DNA from: an uncultured Chloroflexota bacterium
GTDB taxonomy: Bacteria; Chloroflexota; Anaerolineae; Anaerolineales; Anaerolineaceae
DNA length: 64,000 nt
Assembly: GCA_902774215.1 (NCBI GenBank)
Contig: CACYHU010000009.1
Coordinates: 1-64,000, forward strand
Reading direction: 5' to 3'
Position numbers and translations under genes: made by a program. The notes under the pieces were generated by a model, which made no database searches, had not been told where the DNA came from, and saw only the letters and a program-made list of their open reading frames with translations. Below, one piece after another: positions 20,701-33,100 of the stretch (position 1 is the first letter of the stretch; every line of letters starts with the position of its first letter).

Positions 20701-21148
20701 TGTTGCCAAAAAGGCAGGCAATCTGACGGTCACCGCGACCTACTCCGGCGACAATGTCTATGCCAAGGGGAAAGCCACCGCCAGTGAAATCGTTATCAAC
20801 AAACTGGATTCCGGCACCCAGATCAATTCCGCGATCAAGACGGCTGTTGACAGGGCGGATATCGCCACGGAGATCCTTTGGGATCATAACCATTCCTATG
20901 GACTGGTCCCGGGCGGAATTGTCACGCTTGCCATCGGCAGCGCCACCTGTGATGTGGATATGGATGCCGAAACAAGCACCTGCGGCGGCAAAGTGAGTGT
21001 CAAGCCTGACAATGATAGCGGCAGCATCCTTGTGGAAGTGACCGGCCTGGAATTGAAGGATACCGCGGCCACCGGTGTTAAAGCCACTTATAAGGGGGAC
21101 AATTATTTCAAGTCCTCTTCATCCAACACGGTGCTGTTCTATCGGTGA
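17720..21148 (+). CDS. FHA-like / single TM / Ig-repeat surface protein (N-terminal part of giant stalk)
   Basis: An 1,142-aa product. Residues 1-100 are FHA-like (INIGSDNGNDIIL, FHAML, TTINGRQI); the phosphothreonine-binding Arg and Ser positions are not conserved. Residues 120-340 hold two CARDB/alpha-galactosidase-NEW-type beta-sandwiches (ELTVTNAGPLVANMQLQL...). A strong membrane helix spans about 353-374. The remainder is extracellular if the FHA end is cytosolic: beta-rich domains, a Thr/Pro linker (ATPTPYPEADL) and two Ig-like units of the Big_3_5 type ending ...YSGDNVYAKGKA and ...YKGDNYFKSSSS. The frame stops at 21146 in the middle of the repeat pattern, which then continues in the +1 frame, so this is most likely the front of a much larger protein. 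Confidence 0.8.
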   Translation: MSNLDYSREVAFSQSVINIGSDNGNDIILRGDNIGDFHAMLHFDSDRWYITQLDPTKPTTINGRQIGLIDENLQNGSVLGIGDYRLTLMLNGLSTDIMIQYQGMGVSGASAQYQSGNGNILLEITSSSMTEIEAGATTEFELTVTNAGPLVANMQLQLQGIPSSWVQIIPPVLNLNEGRKGLFTVRINPPRDPSSEAGYYNLHFIAASPNYQGETGIVDSSLTILPFTEYMVVGPTPRRLEISRRKQSDLADIVILNKGNAPTTFFHRSYDDSNELYFTYEREGSSLQGQESVTVRPGDNSRVPLRISSRKLPLFGFSSHSHHYNTDVTPADRPGEGQSVMGEVVVKPLINTFWVFIALIVLLLCALVVLQPRILRFDGDNGKRTLVTLYGNSVRLNWNVSPFAGTVTLDDGSDPQVVSRTGSQFVSPKVSTTYALKTENFISKLLSLNYEKDIQVLVIPRNPMVSKLNTDVRDALYNQQVTLNWAVDGDISKAALVYNKQRTDLTEENFSGTLAQGYTSDTLFSLKAQNNSGYDIRSLFLNVAPDRIDLNSFTVWVRPNGIAVPNDNNTRRTSRWGSLQLLTDSDVSPTTIRPAVNPQPAAQSNVLTIPDNYNTTGYGPVNLNPEQMMFGSSGDNTNSNSGYVRPTVDLNNENILVSPLLRPAATPTPYPEADLIERTTVTQTAAPVNSPESPVRNRDFSIKLVEVVEDPLAESGYRVIDYFPDYQLQPQEQILVEWNVKGVTSVKIEGLSSDSLNPVGSENAYPEKSVNYVLSAEVGQVKKEYSLPVRVAGAADDGEGSGLKCDLKANATSLKEPGTVMLTWTGGGTNRVQLISSAKAEKDSEDAEKKKEQEAKEKGEKYEKPSQPAPLSGGTIGDWLQPTGFMRVAVDKQTTFILNAYDGNGNVICTKSVEVKFEGGNDKEDVNGGGRSFKIIRIADDDDVVQPYYAVGQTVHYTVQFSGFPKGKDPTGTVLITDGTGSCSVTLPVTSCAFVAKKAGNLTVTATYSGDNVYAKGKATASEIVINKLDSGTQINSAIKTAVDRADIATEILWDHNHSYGLVPGGIVTLAIGSATCDVDMDAETSTCGGKVSVKPDNDSGSILVEVTGLELKDTAATGVKATYKGDNYFKSSSSNTVLFYR

Positions 21149-24100
21149 TGATCCTGATCCTTATAAACCGGACAACGGCCATTTGAATATGGAAGTACTG
21201 TTCAATTGGAAGATCGGTACGAATGACGATGGATCCGACAAATATGGCATTGATTTGGTACAGGAGAAATATAAACCGACGGGGACCTTCACTTTTGTTC
21301 CGTCAATTGTTAAGACAGACAAGGAAACAAAAGAATCTACGAAATGCGAGTTGAATCTAGATACGGGCGTTCTGATCTGTACTGGAAAGAAAATCGAGCC
21401 TAAAGAATATACGAAAGATGGTGTCGATTACTATCGTTATGATATTACTGACATGATAATTGACGATGGTGCCAATCGTATCCGTGTTGAGTACAGCGGG
21501 GATTTCGTCTTCAAGCCCTCTTCTTCTTCGACTGAGCAATTTCTGAACATCCCGACAACATTCGGGATCATAGACCCCAAGAAATCTTCTGATAACAAGA
21601 TCTCAATGACCGTTGAGATCACTCCGGATGCACAGGCACCGAAAGAATCAAAGATCAACGGTACGGTCAAATTCACATCAGGTTCTAAGTTCGAGGGCTG
21701 TTCCGGCGATGCCAAATATACCAGCGGTGAAACGGACAAAAAGGCGACCATTGTGATCACGAATATGGTGATGTCCGCGGATCCGGGTACAGATATCAAG
21801 GGCGAATACAGCGGAAATTCGCTGTTCACGGGTTCGTCCAGTGAAACAGTCCCGCTGGGAACAAAAATAAAAACAGATCTGAAGATCGAAGAATCAAAGA
21901 AGAAAAAGGATGATCAGACTCAGATTGAAAAAGTCAGCATGACTTTGGTTTTGACGCCGGATGCTGATGAAACCGGTACGATCAGCTTTACTTCCGGCAC
22001 GGCGACCTGTAAGATCGATATTACCGATCATACTGATATTAAATTTACCGAACCCTGCAAGGGAACCGCGCAGTACAGCGGCGGGAAAATCGTGATCACC
22101 GATATGGAAATGTCCGGCACACCCGGTACAAGTATAAAAGCGGAATACAGCGGCGACACCAAATATGATAATTCATCGGCCGAAGGCAGCCTGCTGCAGC
22201 CGATAAAACTGGAGCTCAGCAATGTTTACAAACCGGCCAACGGACTGGCGAGCCTGAACGCTCTCCTTACCTGGACGAAAGAGGATGCCGGTGACAGTAT
22301 CCCGACAGGCACGCTCACCTTTAACTTCAAGAACGGTGATGCCCTTGTCAGCGCCTGTAAGCTGGATATGAAAGCCAAAACGATTGACTGCACCGGTGAA
22401 AAGACAACGATCACCAGAGATCCTGATAAGGATGAAGACGTTTCGGGAAGCCTCAAATGGATATTGGATAAGGTCCTGCTCGCATCCAATGACGCGGACC
22501 GGGTCCAGGCTGAATATTCCGGCGATAATGTCTTTGATAAGGCTTCGAGCATTATTGTCATGTTCAAGATGATCCCGACGAGACTGCAGCTTTCCGACCA
22601 GAGTAAAACAGGATCCGGACTGGTCAATGTAACGGCAGTTCTGGACTGGGATGAATGGCAGGATGTTCTGCCGGAGGGTATGGTACCGACCGGGACGATC
22701 AAGTTTACCTCCGGTTCCGCAGCCTGTACGCTCAGCCTTGAAACGAAAGATTTCTTAGAGCCGGAATGCAGAGATAAAGATCCGCAGACTGTAACGCCGG
22801 ATAGTGCCGGTAAAAAAGTGACTGTCAATATTAAAAATATGAAGATCGGCGACGGGTCCGGAAAAACCCTCAAGGCCGAATATTCCGGAGATGTGTCCTT
22901 CGAGAAATCCACTTCGAATCAGATCGACTTTGATAAGATCAACACGGAACTGGATATCACAAGGGCCTACAAACCCGGCAGCGGGCTTGCGAATATTGAT
23001 ATCGTGCTGAAGCGGGTTCCTGTAAGTACCGAAACCTTCAGCCCGACCGAGACCATCACCTTCACTATTGGCAGCGGCACCTGTACCCTGAACATTGTGA
23101 CAGAGAGTTTCTCCTGCGCGGGGAAGGATACATCCGGGCTTACTCCGGATAAATCAACTACGGGCGAATACAAGTGGAGTATCAAGAACATCGTCCTGCC
23201 CTCCGATACAGCCGACCGCGTAAAGGCGGAATACAGCGGCGACGCGATCTATAATCCGTCCTCGAGCAAAATCATCATGTTCGAGACCATCCCGACATCG
23301 CTCGCGCTTTCCAACCAGAACAAAACCGCGGAAGGCCTGGTCAGCGTGACCACGGTGCTGTCATGGACAGCGGATCATCCGGACGGGACGAAACCGGGCG
23401 GGACGATCAAATACACCTCCGGCACCGGGGTCTGTACGCTGAGTTTCAGCACAAAAGATTTCATAGAGCCGGATTGCAGAGATACTGTGCCGCCGAATAT
23501 CGTTCAGGATGACGTTAACAAAACGGTGACTGTCACGGTCAAAAATATGGAGATCGGCGACGGGACGGGATCGACCCTCAAGGCTGAATATTCCGGAGAC
23601 GGGCTGTTCCTGGCTTCGGTTTCGGATACGGTCGATTTCAATAAGGTCAATACAACGCTGGACATCACGAATGCCTACAAACCCGGCAGCGGTCTGGCGA
23701 ATATTGATATCGTGCTGAAACAGGATCCGGCGGTTACCGAGGCCTTCAACCCGACCGGGACCATCACCTTCACCATCGGCAGCGGCACCTGCAAGCTGGA
23801 CATCAGGACACAGGATTTCGACTGCGAGGGAGAAGATACTGAAGGGCTTGCTCCGGACAAATCAACTTCGGGCGAATACAAGTGGAGTATAAAGAACATC
23901 GTCCTGTCTTCCGATACCGCGGACCGGGTGAAGGCGGAATACAACGGGGACGCGGTCTATAATCCGTCTGTGAGCAAGATCGTCATGTTCAAGACCATCC
24001 CGACAACGCTGCGGCTTTACGGACAGAGTAAAAACGCGGACGGCCTGGTCAGCGTGACCACGGAACTGTCATGGACGGATGCCCATCCGGCCGGGACGAA

Positions 24101-27100
24101 GCCGCACGGGACGATCAAATTCACCTCCGAGTCGGCGGTATGTACACTTGACCTTGATACGGCGGCTTTCATTGAGGCGGACTGCGGAGGCACCGTTACA
24201 CCGCCGTCGGAAGGACCGGACGCTAAAAAGCGCACCTATATCATTAAAGATATGAGGATCGGTGACGGAAGCGGGAAAACCCTTGCCGCCGAATATTCCG
24301 GTGACGGGCTCTTCCTGAAATCCACCTCAAATACGGTCGATTTCAATAAGGTCAACACGGAGCTGTTGATACAGGATGCCTACAAACCTGCTCCCGGACT
24401 GGCGAATATTGACTTTGATCTGAAATGGAACCCCGGTGAATTAGTGGGAAGCGCCAGCCCGACCGGTACCATCACCTTTACCATCGGCAGCGAGGTCTGC
24501 AGACTGAATTTCACGGAATCTTCTGAGAATTTCACTTGTTCCGGTACAACAACGACCGGGCTTAAACCGGACAGGACGACCGCAGGTTTATTGCGGTGGA
24601 GCATAAAGAACGTTGTTCTTTCGTCCGATGCGGCCGACCGGGTGAGCATGGTATACGAAGGCAACGCGATCTATAATCCCTCTTCGAGTGTGATCTTCAT
24701 GTTTAAGACGGTCCCGACCAGGGTGGATATCAACGATCAGCGCAAAACCGCGGACGGACTGGTCAATATGAATACGGTACTGGAATGGGATGATAATACG
24801 CCTGCCGATATGGTACCGCACGGTACGATCAAGTTCACCTCCGGAGGCGCGTCCTGTACGCTCAGTCTTGATACGGAAAAGTTTATTGACTGCGAGGGGT
24901 CTGCCACACCGGTCTCTCCGCAGGAAGCCAAGAAATTGGAATATACCATCGAAAACCTGAAGATCGGTGACGGAACCGGCCAGGACATCAAAGCGGAATA
25001 CAGCGGCGACGGCTTCTACCTCGCATCGGCTTCCGAAGCGAAGGACTTCACCAAGGTGAATACGGAGCTGGATATCCTGCAGGCGTACAAGACGGGGTCC
25101 AATCTCGCGAATGTGACCTCACTGCTCACCTGGAAGTCGGATAAGGTTGCGCCAGGAACCAAACCGACCGGGACGATCACCTTCACCGTCGGCGGCAATA
25201 CCTGTACACTGGATATCACCACGCAAGTCTTCAGCTGCACCGGCGAACTGACAAAAATCACTTCGGAGGATGTGCATGATGAGGATGAGGGTATTGATGG
25301 TATCAAATGGACCATCGAAAAGATGCTCCTTGCCTCAGAAAGTGCGGATCGTGTCCAGGCTGTCTACAGCGGTGACGCGGTCTTTAACGGCTCCTCCAGC
25401 AAGATCGTCCTCTTCAAGACGATCGAGACCACGCTCACGCTTTCCGGTTATAAAAAGACCGCGTCCGGGCTGGTCGGCACCACCGTCAACCTGGGCTGGG
25501 CTGTTGAAACAGAGGAGCCTTATGCCACTATGAAGCCCCACGGGACGATCAAACTCATTTCCAGCACCGCGTCCTGCACGATGGAATTCAAAAATACTTC
25601 GACCGGTTGGGATGCAAGATGGATAGACTGTCAGGGCTCTCAGATCCGGGTTTCAACCCCGGGGACCAACTCGCTCTCGTTTGAAGTGAGTAGTCTGGAT
25701 ATGGGCGGCAATACCGGTGACAGCCTCAGGGCTGAATATTCCGGGACCGTGGTCTTCCTGCCCTCTGCTTCCGACAGCCAGTTCTTCAACAAGGCAGACA
25801 CGCATTTGAATATCACCAGCGCCTACAAGGGTGACGACGGGCTCGTGAACCTGAAGACTGCGCTGGATTGGCTCGAGTCTGAAGCCGGTGAGAGCGAACC
25901 TTCGGGAGCGATCACCTTTACCATCGGCAGTGAAACCTGCCGGATGGATATCGTGACAAAGAATTTCAGCTGTTCCGGTGAATCGACCGTGGTCTCCGAT
26001 CCGGTCAAAAAGACGGTTGCCGGTAAGATCACCTGGGAATGGACGATCACGAACATTCTGCTCACTTCCACAGGCGCGGACCGCGTGAAGGCGGACTATA
26101 ACGGAGATTCGATCTTCAATCCTTCTTCCAGCCGCATCGTCCTGTTCCAGAATGTCGAGACCCAGCTTGGCATTGAGGACCCGAGAAAAGCTTCTGACGG
26201 CAAACTCTCCATGGATCTGAACCTGAGCTGGACTGATGACCCCCCGGCTCCGGATATGACCCCGGGCGGTACCATCAAGATCACCTCGGGTACAGCTGTC
26301 TGTACCCTGTCCGTAGCGAATGACGCTCCGGCGTTTACGGACTGCCAGGGCAAGGTGCAAATTGATAAAACGAATCCGAAAGCCCGTATTTACAAGATCA
26401 CGGAACTGAACATGGGCGACAAAGCCGGTGATGACCTTAAAGCCGAATACAGCGGCGACGGGACCTTCCTGGCTTCCGCATCGAATACTGTCTACTTTGA
26501 CAGGACCGATACCACCCTTGAGATAAACCCTGCGACCAAAGCCGGGGACTACCTCGTGAATGTCACGACGATACTCAGCTGGGATGTGCCCACCGATCCG
26601 GCGGGACTGGTGCCTGAGGAAGGTACCATCACCTTCACCTTCAGCGGCGAGACCTGTAAACTGGTCTATGACCTGGATGAGATGAGTGATCCGGATTATC
26701 AGTCCGTTGTGGATTTCAACTGCGCAGGTGAAGACACGACCGTCAAAGTCACGAATGATTCCGAACATGGGCACATCACCTGGGCTTTGACGAACATCCT
26801 GCTCAATTCCAATACCGCGGACCGGGTGAAGGCTGAATATGGCGGCGACGCCAATTTCAACCCCTCCGCCAGCAAGATCGTCATCTTCCCGACTGTCGCG
26901 ACCACCACCACGATCTCGGATCAGGATAAGGAAGGTATACTCGGCCCGGTGAAGCTGAAGGTCAGTCTGGGCTGGGCGGCCACTGCCCCGGCAGGGAAAA
27001 CACCTACGGGAAGCATCAAACTCACCTCCGGTTCGGCTGTCTGTACCATGAAGATCGAAGGGGAAACCGCGTCGTTTGAGGCGCCCTGCACAGGCAGCGT

Positions 27101-30100
27101 GCAGGCTTCATCTTCCGCCGGGAACCCGAGGACCTTCGATATAAGCGGCCTGATGATGGGTCCTGGTATCGGGGACGACATCAAGGCGGAATATTCCGGA
27201 GACGGCGTCTTTATGGCATCCGTCTCGGATACGCTGTACTTCAACAAGGTCAATGCGACACTGGAAATCGACAGGGCATGGAAATTTGACACATCAGCCC
27301 TTGCCAATATTGACGGTAAGCTTACCTGGGATCCGGATGACGCGGGCAGTGCCACGCCTGCCGGGACGATAAAGTTTACCATCGGCAGCGAGACCTGTAC
27401 GATGAATATCGATAGTCCTCAGTCGATCAGCTGCGCCGGCCTTGGCACGGATGTGAGAGCCACTGTGACCGAACCGGGGCAAATGACGCTGAAGCTTCGA
27501 AAGGTGCTGCTCTCCGGTACCGGTGCCGACAGGGTGAAGGCAGAGTATTCAGGGGATGCCGTCTTTAACCCGTCCACCAGCACGACAAAGATGTTTGAGA
27601 CGAAAGAAACAATCACAAGGATCAGTTCCCCCATCAAGAAGAGCAATAATATGGTCGACCTGACGGCAAGAATCAGCTGGGATGGTGATTTACCGGAAGA
27701 TGTTGAATTGGCTCCCGGAACGATGACCTTTACTTCCGGTTCCAAGAGCTGTACATTGAACCTTAGAACAAAGAGGTTTAGTAACTGTGCGGCTGAACCG
27801 GATGCGGCACATCCGGTTCCGGTGATAATCAATACGGTTACGGGTGAGATCACCGTTTACAATCTGGAAATGGGCGCGGAAGCCGGGACCACTATCAAAG
27901 CGGAGTATTCCGGCAACAGCTACTTTGAGAAGTCCGTTTCACCGACGGTCGAGTTTACAAAAGTCGATACCACGCTGGCAATCGACGCCGCTGTGAAGAA
28001 AGCTGACGCTGATGTTACAACATCGCTGAAGTGGAATAAGAACGATGCAATGAGCAATAAACCAACCGGCACGAATAAACTGATTATCGGCAGTGATACT
28101 TGTGTGCTGACCTTTACGGAAGATGATCTTACGAATATCGACAACTTCACCTGTGCCGGAGAGAATACCGATATTACACTGAAGCATATCGCGGAAAATG
28201 TATCCGGGAAAACTTTTGAAGAAGATGAGAATGGGATTATTAAAGACGATGATGGGCATGTTATTGTCGATAGTGACGGGAATGTTACAGAATATGGAAA
28301 CGGGATCATCGGCTATAGATGGACGATAAGCAATATTGTCCTGACCTCCACAACGGCGGACCGCATTACGGCTGATTATTCCGGAGACTCCATCTTTAAT
28401 GCTTCCGAGAGCAAGATCGTGAAGTTCAAGACCGTTGATACCAAAACCGATATTGTTCCGAATTCAGCGGTCAAGGTGGGTGACGGATCCATGGCCAACG
28501 TGGATATGACGCTGATATGGAAAAAGGATGATGCGGTGGGCAATGAACCTTCCGGGACAATGACCATGAATATCGGCAGCGACACCTGCAGACTCACCAT
28601 CGATAGAACTTATATTCCAACAGATACTGATCCTGGCAGGAAGGTGGATCTGGACACCTTTACCTGTGCCGGAGAGAGCACAGTGATCAAAATGACCAGA
28701 TATCCGGAAACGGATGGGTACATCGGCTACAAATGGTCGTTCTCGAATATCGTCCTGACTTCAAATACCGCGGACCGTATCACCGCTTCCTACGGCGGGG
28801 ACTTTATCTTCAACAAGTCCGAAAGCCTGATCGTCAAATTCGAGACGATTGATACCAAAACCGATATTGATCCGGATTCAGCGGTCAAGGTGGGTGACGG
28901 ATCCATGGCCAATGCGGATATAACGCTGAAATGGAAGAAGAATGATACGATAAGCAGTGAACCTACCGGGACAATGACCATGAATATCGGCAGCGACACC
29001 TGCAAACTCACCATCGATAAAAATTATCTTCCGACAACTGAGGACCCTGGCAGGAAGGTGGACCCGGATAGCTTTACCTGTTCCGGAGTGAGCACAGAGA
29101 TCACGATGGCGGAGCTTCCTGTGGATGCGGATGGGAACATCGGATACAAATGGTCCTTCAGGAATATCGTCCTGACTTCAAATACCGCTGACCGCCTCAC
29201 CGCCTCCTATGACGGGGATGTTATCTTCAACAAGTCCGAAAGCCTGATCGTCAAATTCAAGACGGTCCCGACGGAGACGATAATCACAAAAGCCGATCTC
29301 GCCCCGGATGGCGCGGTAGATGAAATGATCGTCCTGGTAAAATGGGACAAAACCCTTACAACAGACACCGAGAAACCAACCGGTACGATCAAACTGACTG
29401 CCGGTTCTTCAACCTGTACCATGCAAATGGGAAGTCAGCCAAAGTTTACGGACTGTGATTTTAATAGTATTACACCTGGCGATGTTGAAATTGACGGTGT
29501 TCCTTATCCGGTCTATACGATAACAGGCCTGAAGATCGGTGACGGAACAGCGCCCAGCATCAAAGCGGAGTATTCCGGTGACGGTTTATTCGTGAAATCC
29601 GAGGCGGATGAGTTCTTCTTCAAACATGTTGATACTACATTGACGATTGTTGAACACGATCCGGAAACTCATAGACCCTTGGCTTATAAGCCCTCAAACT
29701 CGAGAGTAAATCTTAGCTATACGCTGAATTGGTTTCTGCCATATGAACCAGAACCTCTGGGTGATGTCGTGAAGCCGGTCGGAACCGTTACATTTACCAT
29801 GGGCAGCGACATCTGTAAGCTGGATCTGGCTAATAAATCTTTTACCTGTGCGGATGCTGAGACGGAAGTGTATCTTGGTGGAACCGGTAGTGAGGAGGTT
29901 GACGATAAATATCGTATAGAATGGTACTTGACGCTTAATAACATTCTGCTTTCCAGCGGCAATGATCCGGACCGGGTCAAGGCTGAATTCAGCGGGGACA
30001 AGCTGTTCAATCCGTCCTTCAGTGACTATGTCCTGTTTACGACATTACCAACGACGCTCTCCCTGAGAGATCAGGTGAAGATGCCGGCAGGGACGGTTAA

Positions 30101-33100
30101 TGTGGATCTGACGCTTGAAAGAGATAGTTTCAAAATCATGGGTAATGAACCCAAACCAAACGGTACCATCAAGCTGACCTCGGGTTCGGCTGTCTGTACG
30201 CTGGATATTTCTGCCTCTCCGGCAAAGTTTACCGATTGCAGCGGGTCAGTCTCTGTTGTGGATAAGACATATAAGATCACGGGGCTCGACTTTGGAGGCA
30301 ATGCGGGCGGGGATATCGTCGCCGAATATTCGGGCGATGGCCTCTTCCTGAGCTCAAAATCCGAGAAGAAATACTTCTCGAAGATCGATACGGAACTGGC
30401 GATCAACTCTGTTTATAAACCGAATGACCCGGCGCTGGTGAGTTTTGTCTCTGTTCTTTCCTGGGATCGGGAGAAGGCTGCAACCCGCAGACCGGTCGGG
30501 ACCATCAGGTTCACCAGCGGCAGCGGCAGCTGTACGCTGAACCTTTCCACGAAAAAAATGGTGGACTGCGATACGAAGAATGTTATTATAGCTCCCAAAA
30601 CCATCGGTGACAATATCACCTATGAGATCCTTGTTGACGAGATGGCGGTGACTGATACGACGGCGGACGGTATCACAGCCGAATACAGCGGCGATGCGGT
30701 GTTCAACGCGTCTTCCACGGCAAAGGTTTTATTCAAGACAGTCGATACCACGATCGATATCGTCAGTTCCTATAAGCCGGATGAGAAACATGCTACGATC
30801 ACGGCAAAACTGGAGTGGGACGAGACCATAGCGGACGGGAGGAAACCTGCCGGAAGCGTCAAATTCGTGGTGGGCAGCGGCAGCTGCACGCTGACGATCA
30901 GGACCGGGGAATTGGACTGCGAACCGGGAACCGGGACAATAAGTGCAGACAGAAGGATCTTCAAAGTGAAGGATATGCTTATCGATGACAGCTCCGCGGA
31001 CCGGGTTTCTGTGGAATACAGTGGGGACGGCTTTTTCAATCCGTCGAAGACCAACAAGGTTCTCTTTGACAGGATCGATACTGAGATCACGATCAAAACG
31101 GCCAACCGGTATAAAGATAGCCAAAATGTAGGAGGTGTCAGGCTGGATACACTGTTGGGTTGGGATGAAAATGAAGATGAAGGCAAGACGCCGACCGGGA
31201 CGCTGAAGATCACAATCGGTGAAAAGTACGCTGAATATGACCTGACCGCGAAGACGCTCAAGATCAACGATCAACCAGTGGATACGGATAAATATGTTAT
31301 GGCGGATTTTGATCTGTGGAGCTTCCTATTTAAAGATCTTCCGTTAAATGCGGAAAACGCGACCACCGCAAAGATCGAATACAGTGGCGATATTTATTTT
31401 GGTCCTTCATCCAAAACGATAGAATTTGAAAAAATAAAAACATCTGTGATAATAGATAGCATCGGATACGAACAAAATAATGGTTCAGGTTCTCCTATAA
31501 TATTTACTCTTTCCGGTATTGTGAAAAGGTTAAGTCCTAATTTTGACAATATTCCTTTTACCGGACATATTGACAATATAGATATTAAGTTGAGACTTGA
31601 TAATATCTGGGTCTCTCACGCGACTTGTAAATATTTGAATGGTGGATATGACTGTGGATTAAATTACGAGGGTTTTTATTATAAGAATTATACATTCGAC
31701 CCTCTTACAGGCTCTTTTACTTTCGATTTTGAATCAAGAACTCGTACAAATCCTGATGAATTCAAAGGTGAAAGCGTCTTCACAATTGATTATTCCGATG
31801 ATATGCTGTATGCCGAAACAGATGATACTACCCGCGGTAAGTTTTACACTGACTTTGCTTCTGTACAAACTGTTACACAAATTAAAGATATTACTGCATT
31901 GCAGCTTGATGATGAGGAGAGAACTAAATATCTTCAGTTTACGTTATTTAATGGCACAAGTGGACAGATAACCGTCACTACTTCAAACGGTAAATCATGT
32001 ACCTTTAGAATAAATGATGAATCAATTTGTGGTGCAGAAGAAATAATTAAGAATGAGGTTTATGGAAGTGTGACAGTGACACTGAAGGGAATGACGGAAT
32101 TAGATTTGGAAAAAGCTGAGAAGATATATATCCAATATCAAGGAGATAGGTATCATAAATCTGCAATTAATGAAAAGGAATTTGATGAATTCCCCACGAC
32201 GCTTGGAATATCACAAATTGAAAATAAAGGTTCAGACAAAGTTGATATGAATTTAAGTCTGGGTTATACGCCAAAAGAACTCATTAATAAATACTGGCCG
32301 GCCGGTTCGCTGGTGATCAGCAAAGGCAGTTATACCTGTACTGTTCCGTTGGATTATGGAGTGAATGAGGCTGCATATACCAAGAATCTCACAAATTCGT
32401 GCGGCGGTGGTACAGCGCGTGTTTATAGCCAGGGCGGGGAAAATCGTCTGGTCATCGAAATAAAAGATCTGCCGGTGACTGATCATCAGACCACAAAGTA
32501 CACAGCCCGTTACAGCGGCGACTGGTCAAATGCTCCTTCTAAAGCGGAAAAAGAGCATGGCAATCAGGTCGATGTTAATTTTTCAGTGACGTACGAAGAA
32601 AAAGGTACGTCCATTAGGAGTATACATTTGACTCTAAGAACTCCTGATACAAGCCAGACAGCCATACCACAAGGATCAGCGGAGTTGAAATTTATGAATA
32701 ATGGCAATACATGTGTTTGGGATTTATCCGATGTGCATTGTGAATGTGATGTGTCTGATTTCAAATTGATGGGTTTTAGTTCGGGACCTGGATACCGAAC
32801 AATTGAAATGCGATTCGATACTGATAGACAGTTATCCGGCTATGATATGCTCGAACTGAGTTACAGCGGCGATGATAATTACAGATCCACGACCGCGATC
32901 TTCCCAATGCCTCCGTTCAAGGTCACTCTTACTCCGGTGACGGATTATCTGTATGATGACGGCAGATTGTATTTCAACACAGAGAATTATCATCCGCAGT
33001 TTCCAAAGTTTCCTGAGGCTTATACAATGGCGGATTGTGCTTCCATGCCTGAACAATGTCGGACGCTGAAGGATGAATTTTCTTTGACGGTAAGTGTTTT

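Noticed and set aside
21130-21160. Programmed frameshift at the giant-gene junction
   Set aside because: Not adopted as the explanation: no slippery heptamer, no RF2-type shift site, and the junction appears about 14 bases short against other repeat borders. A deletion or assembly error fits better.
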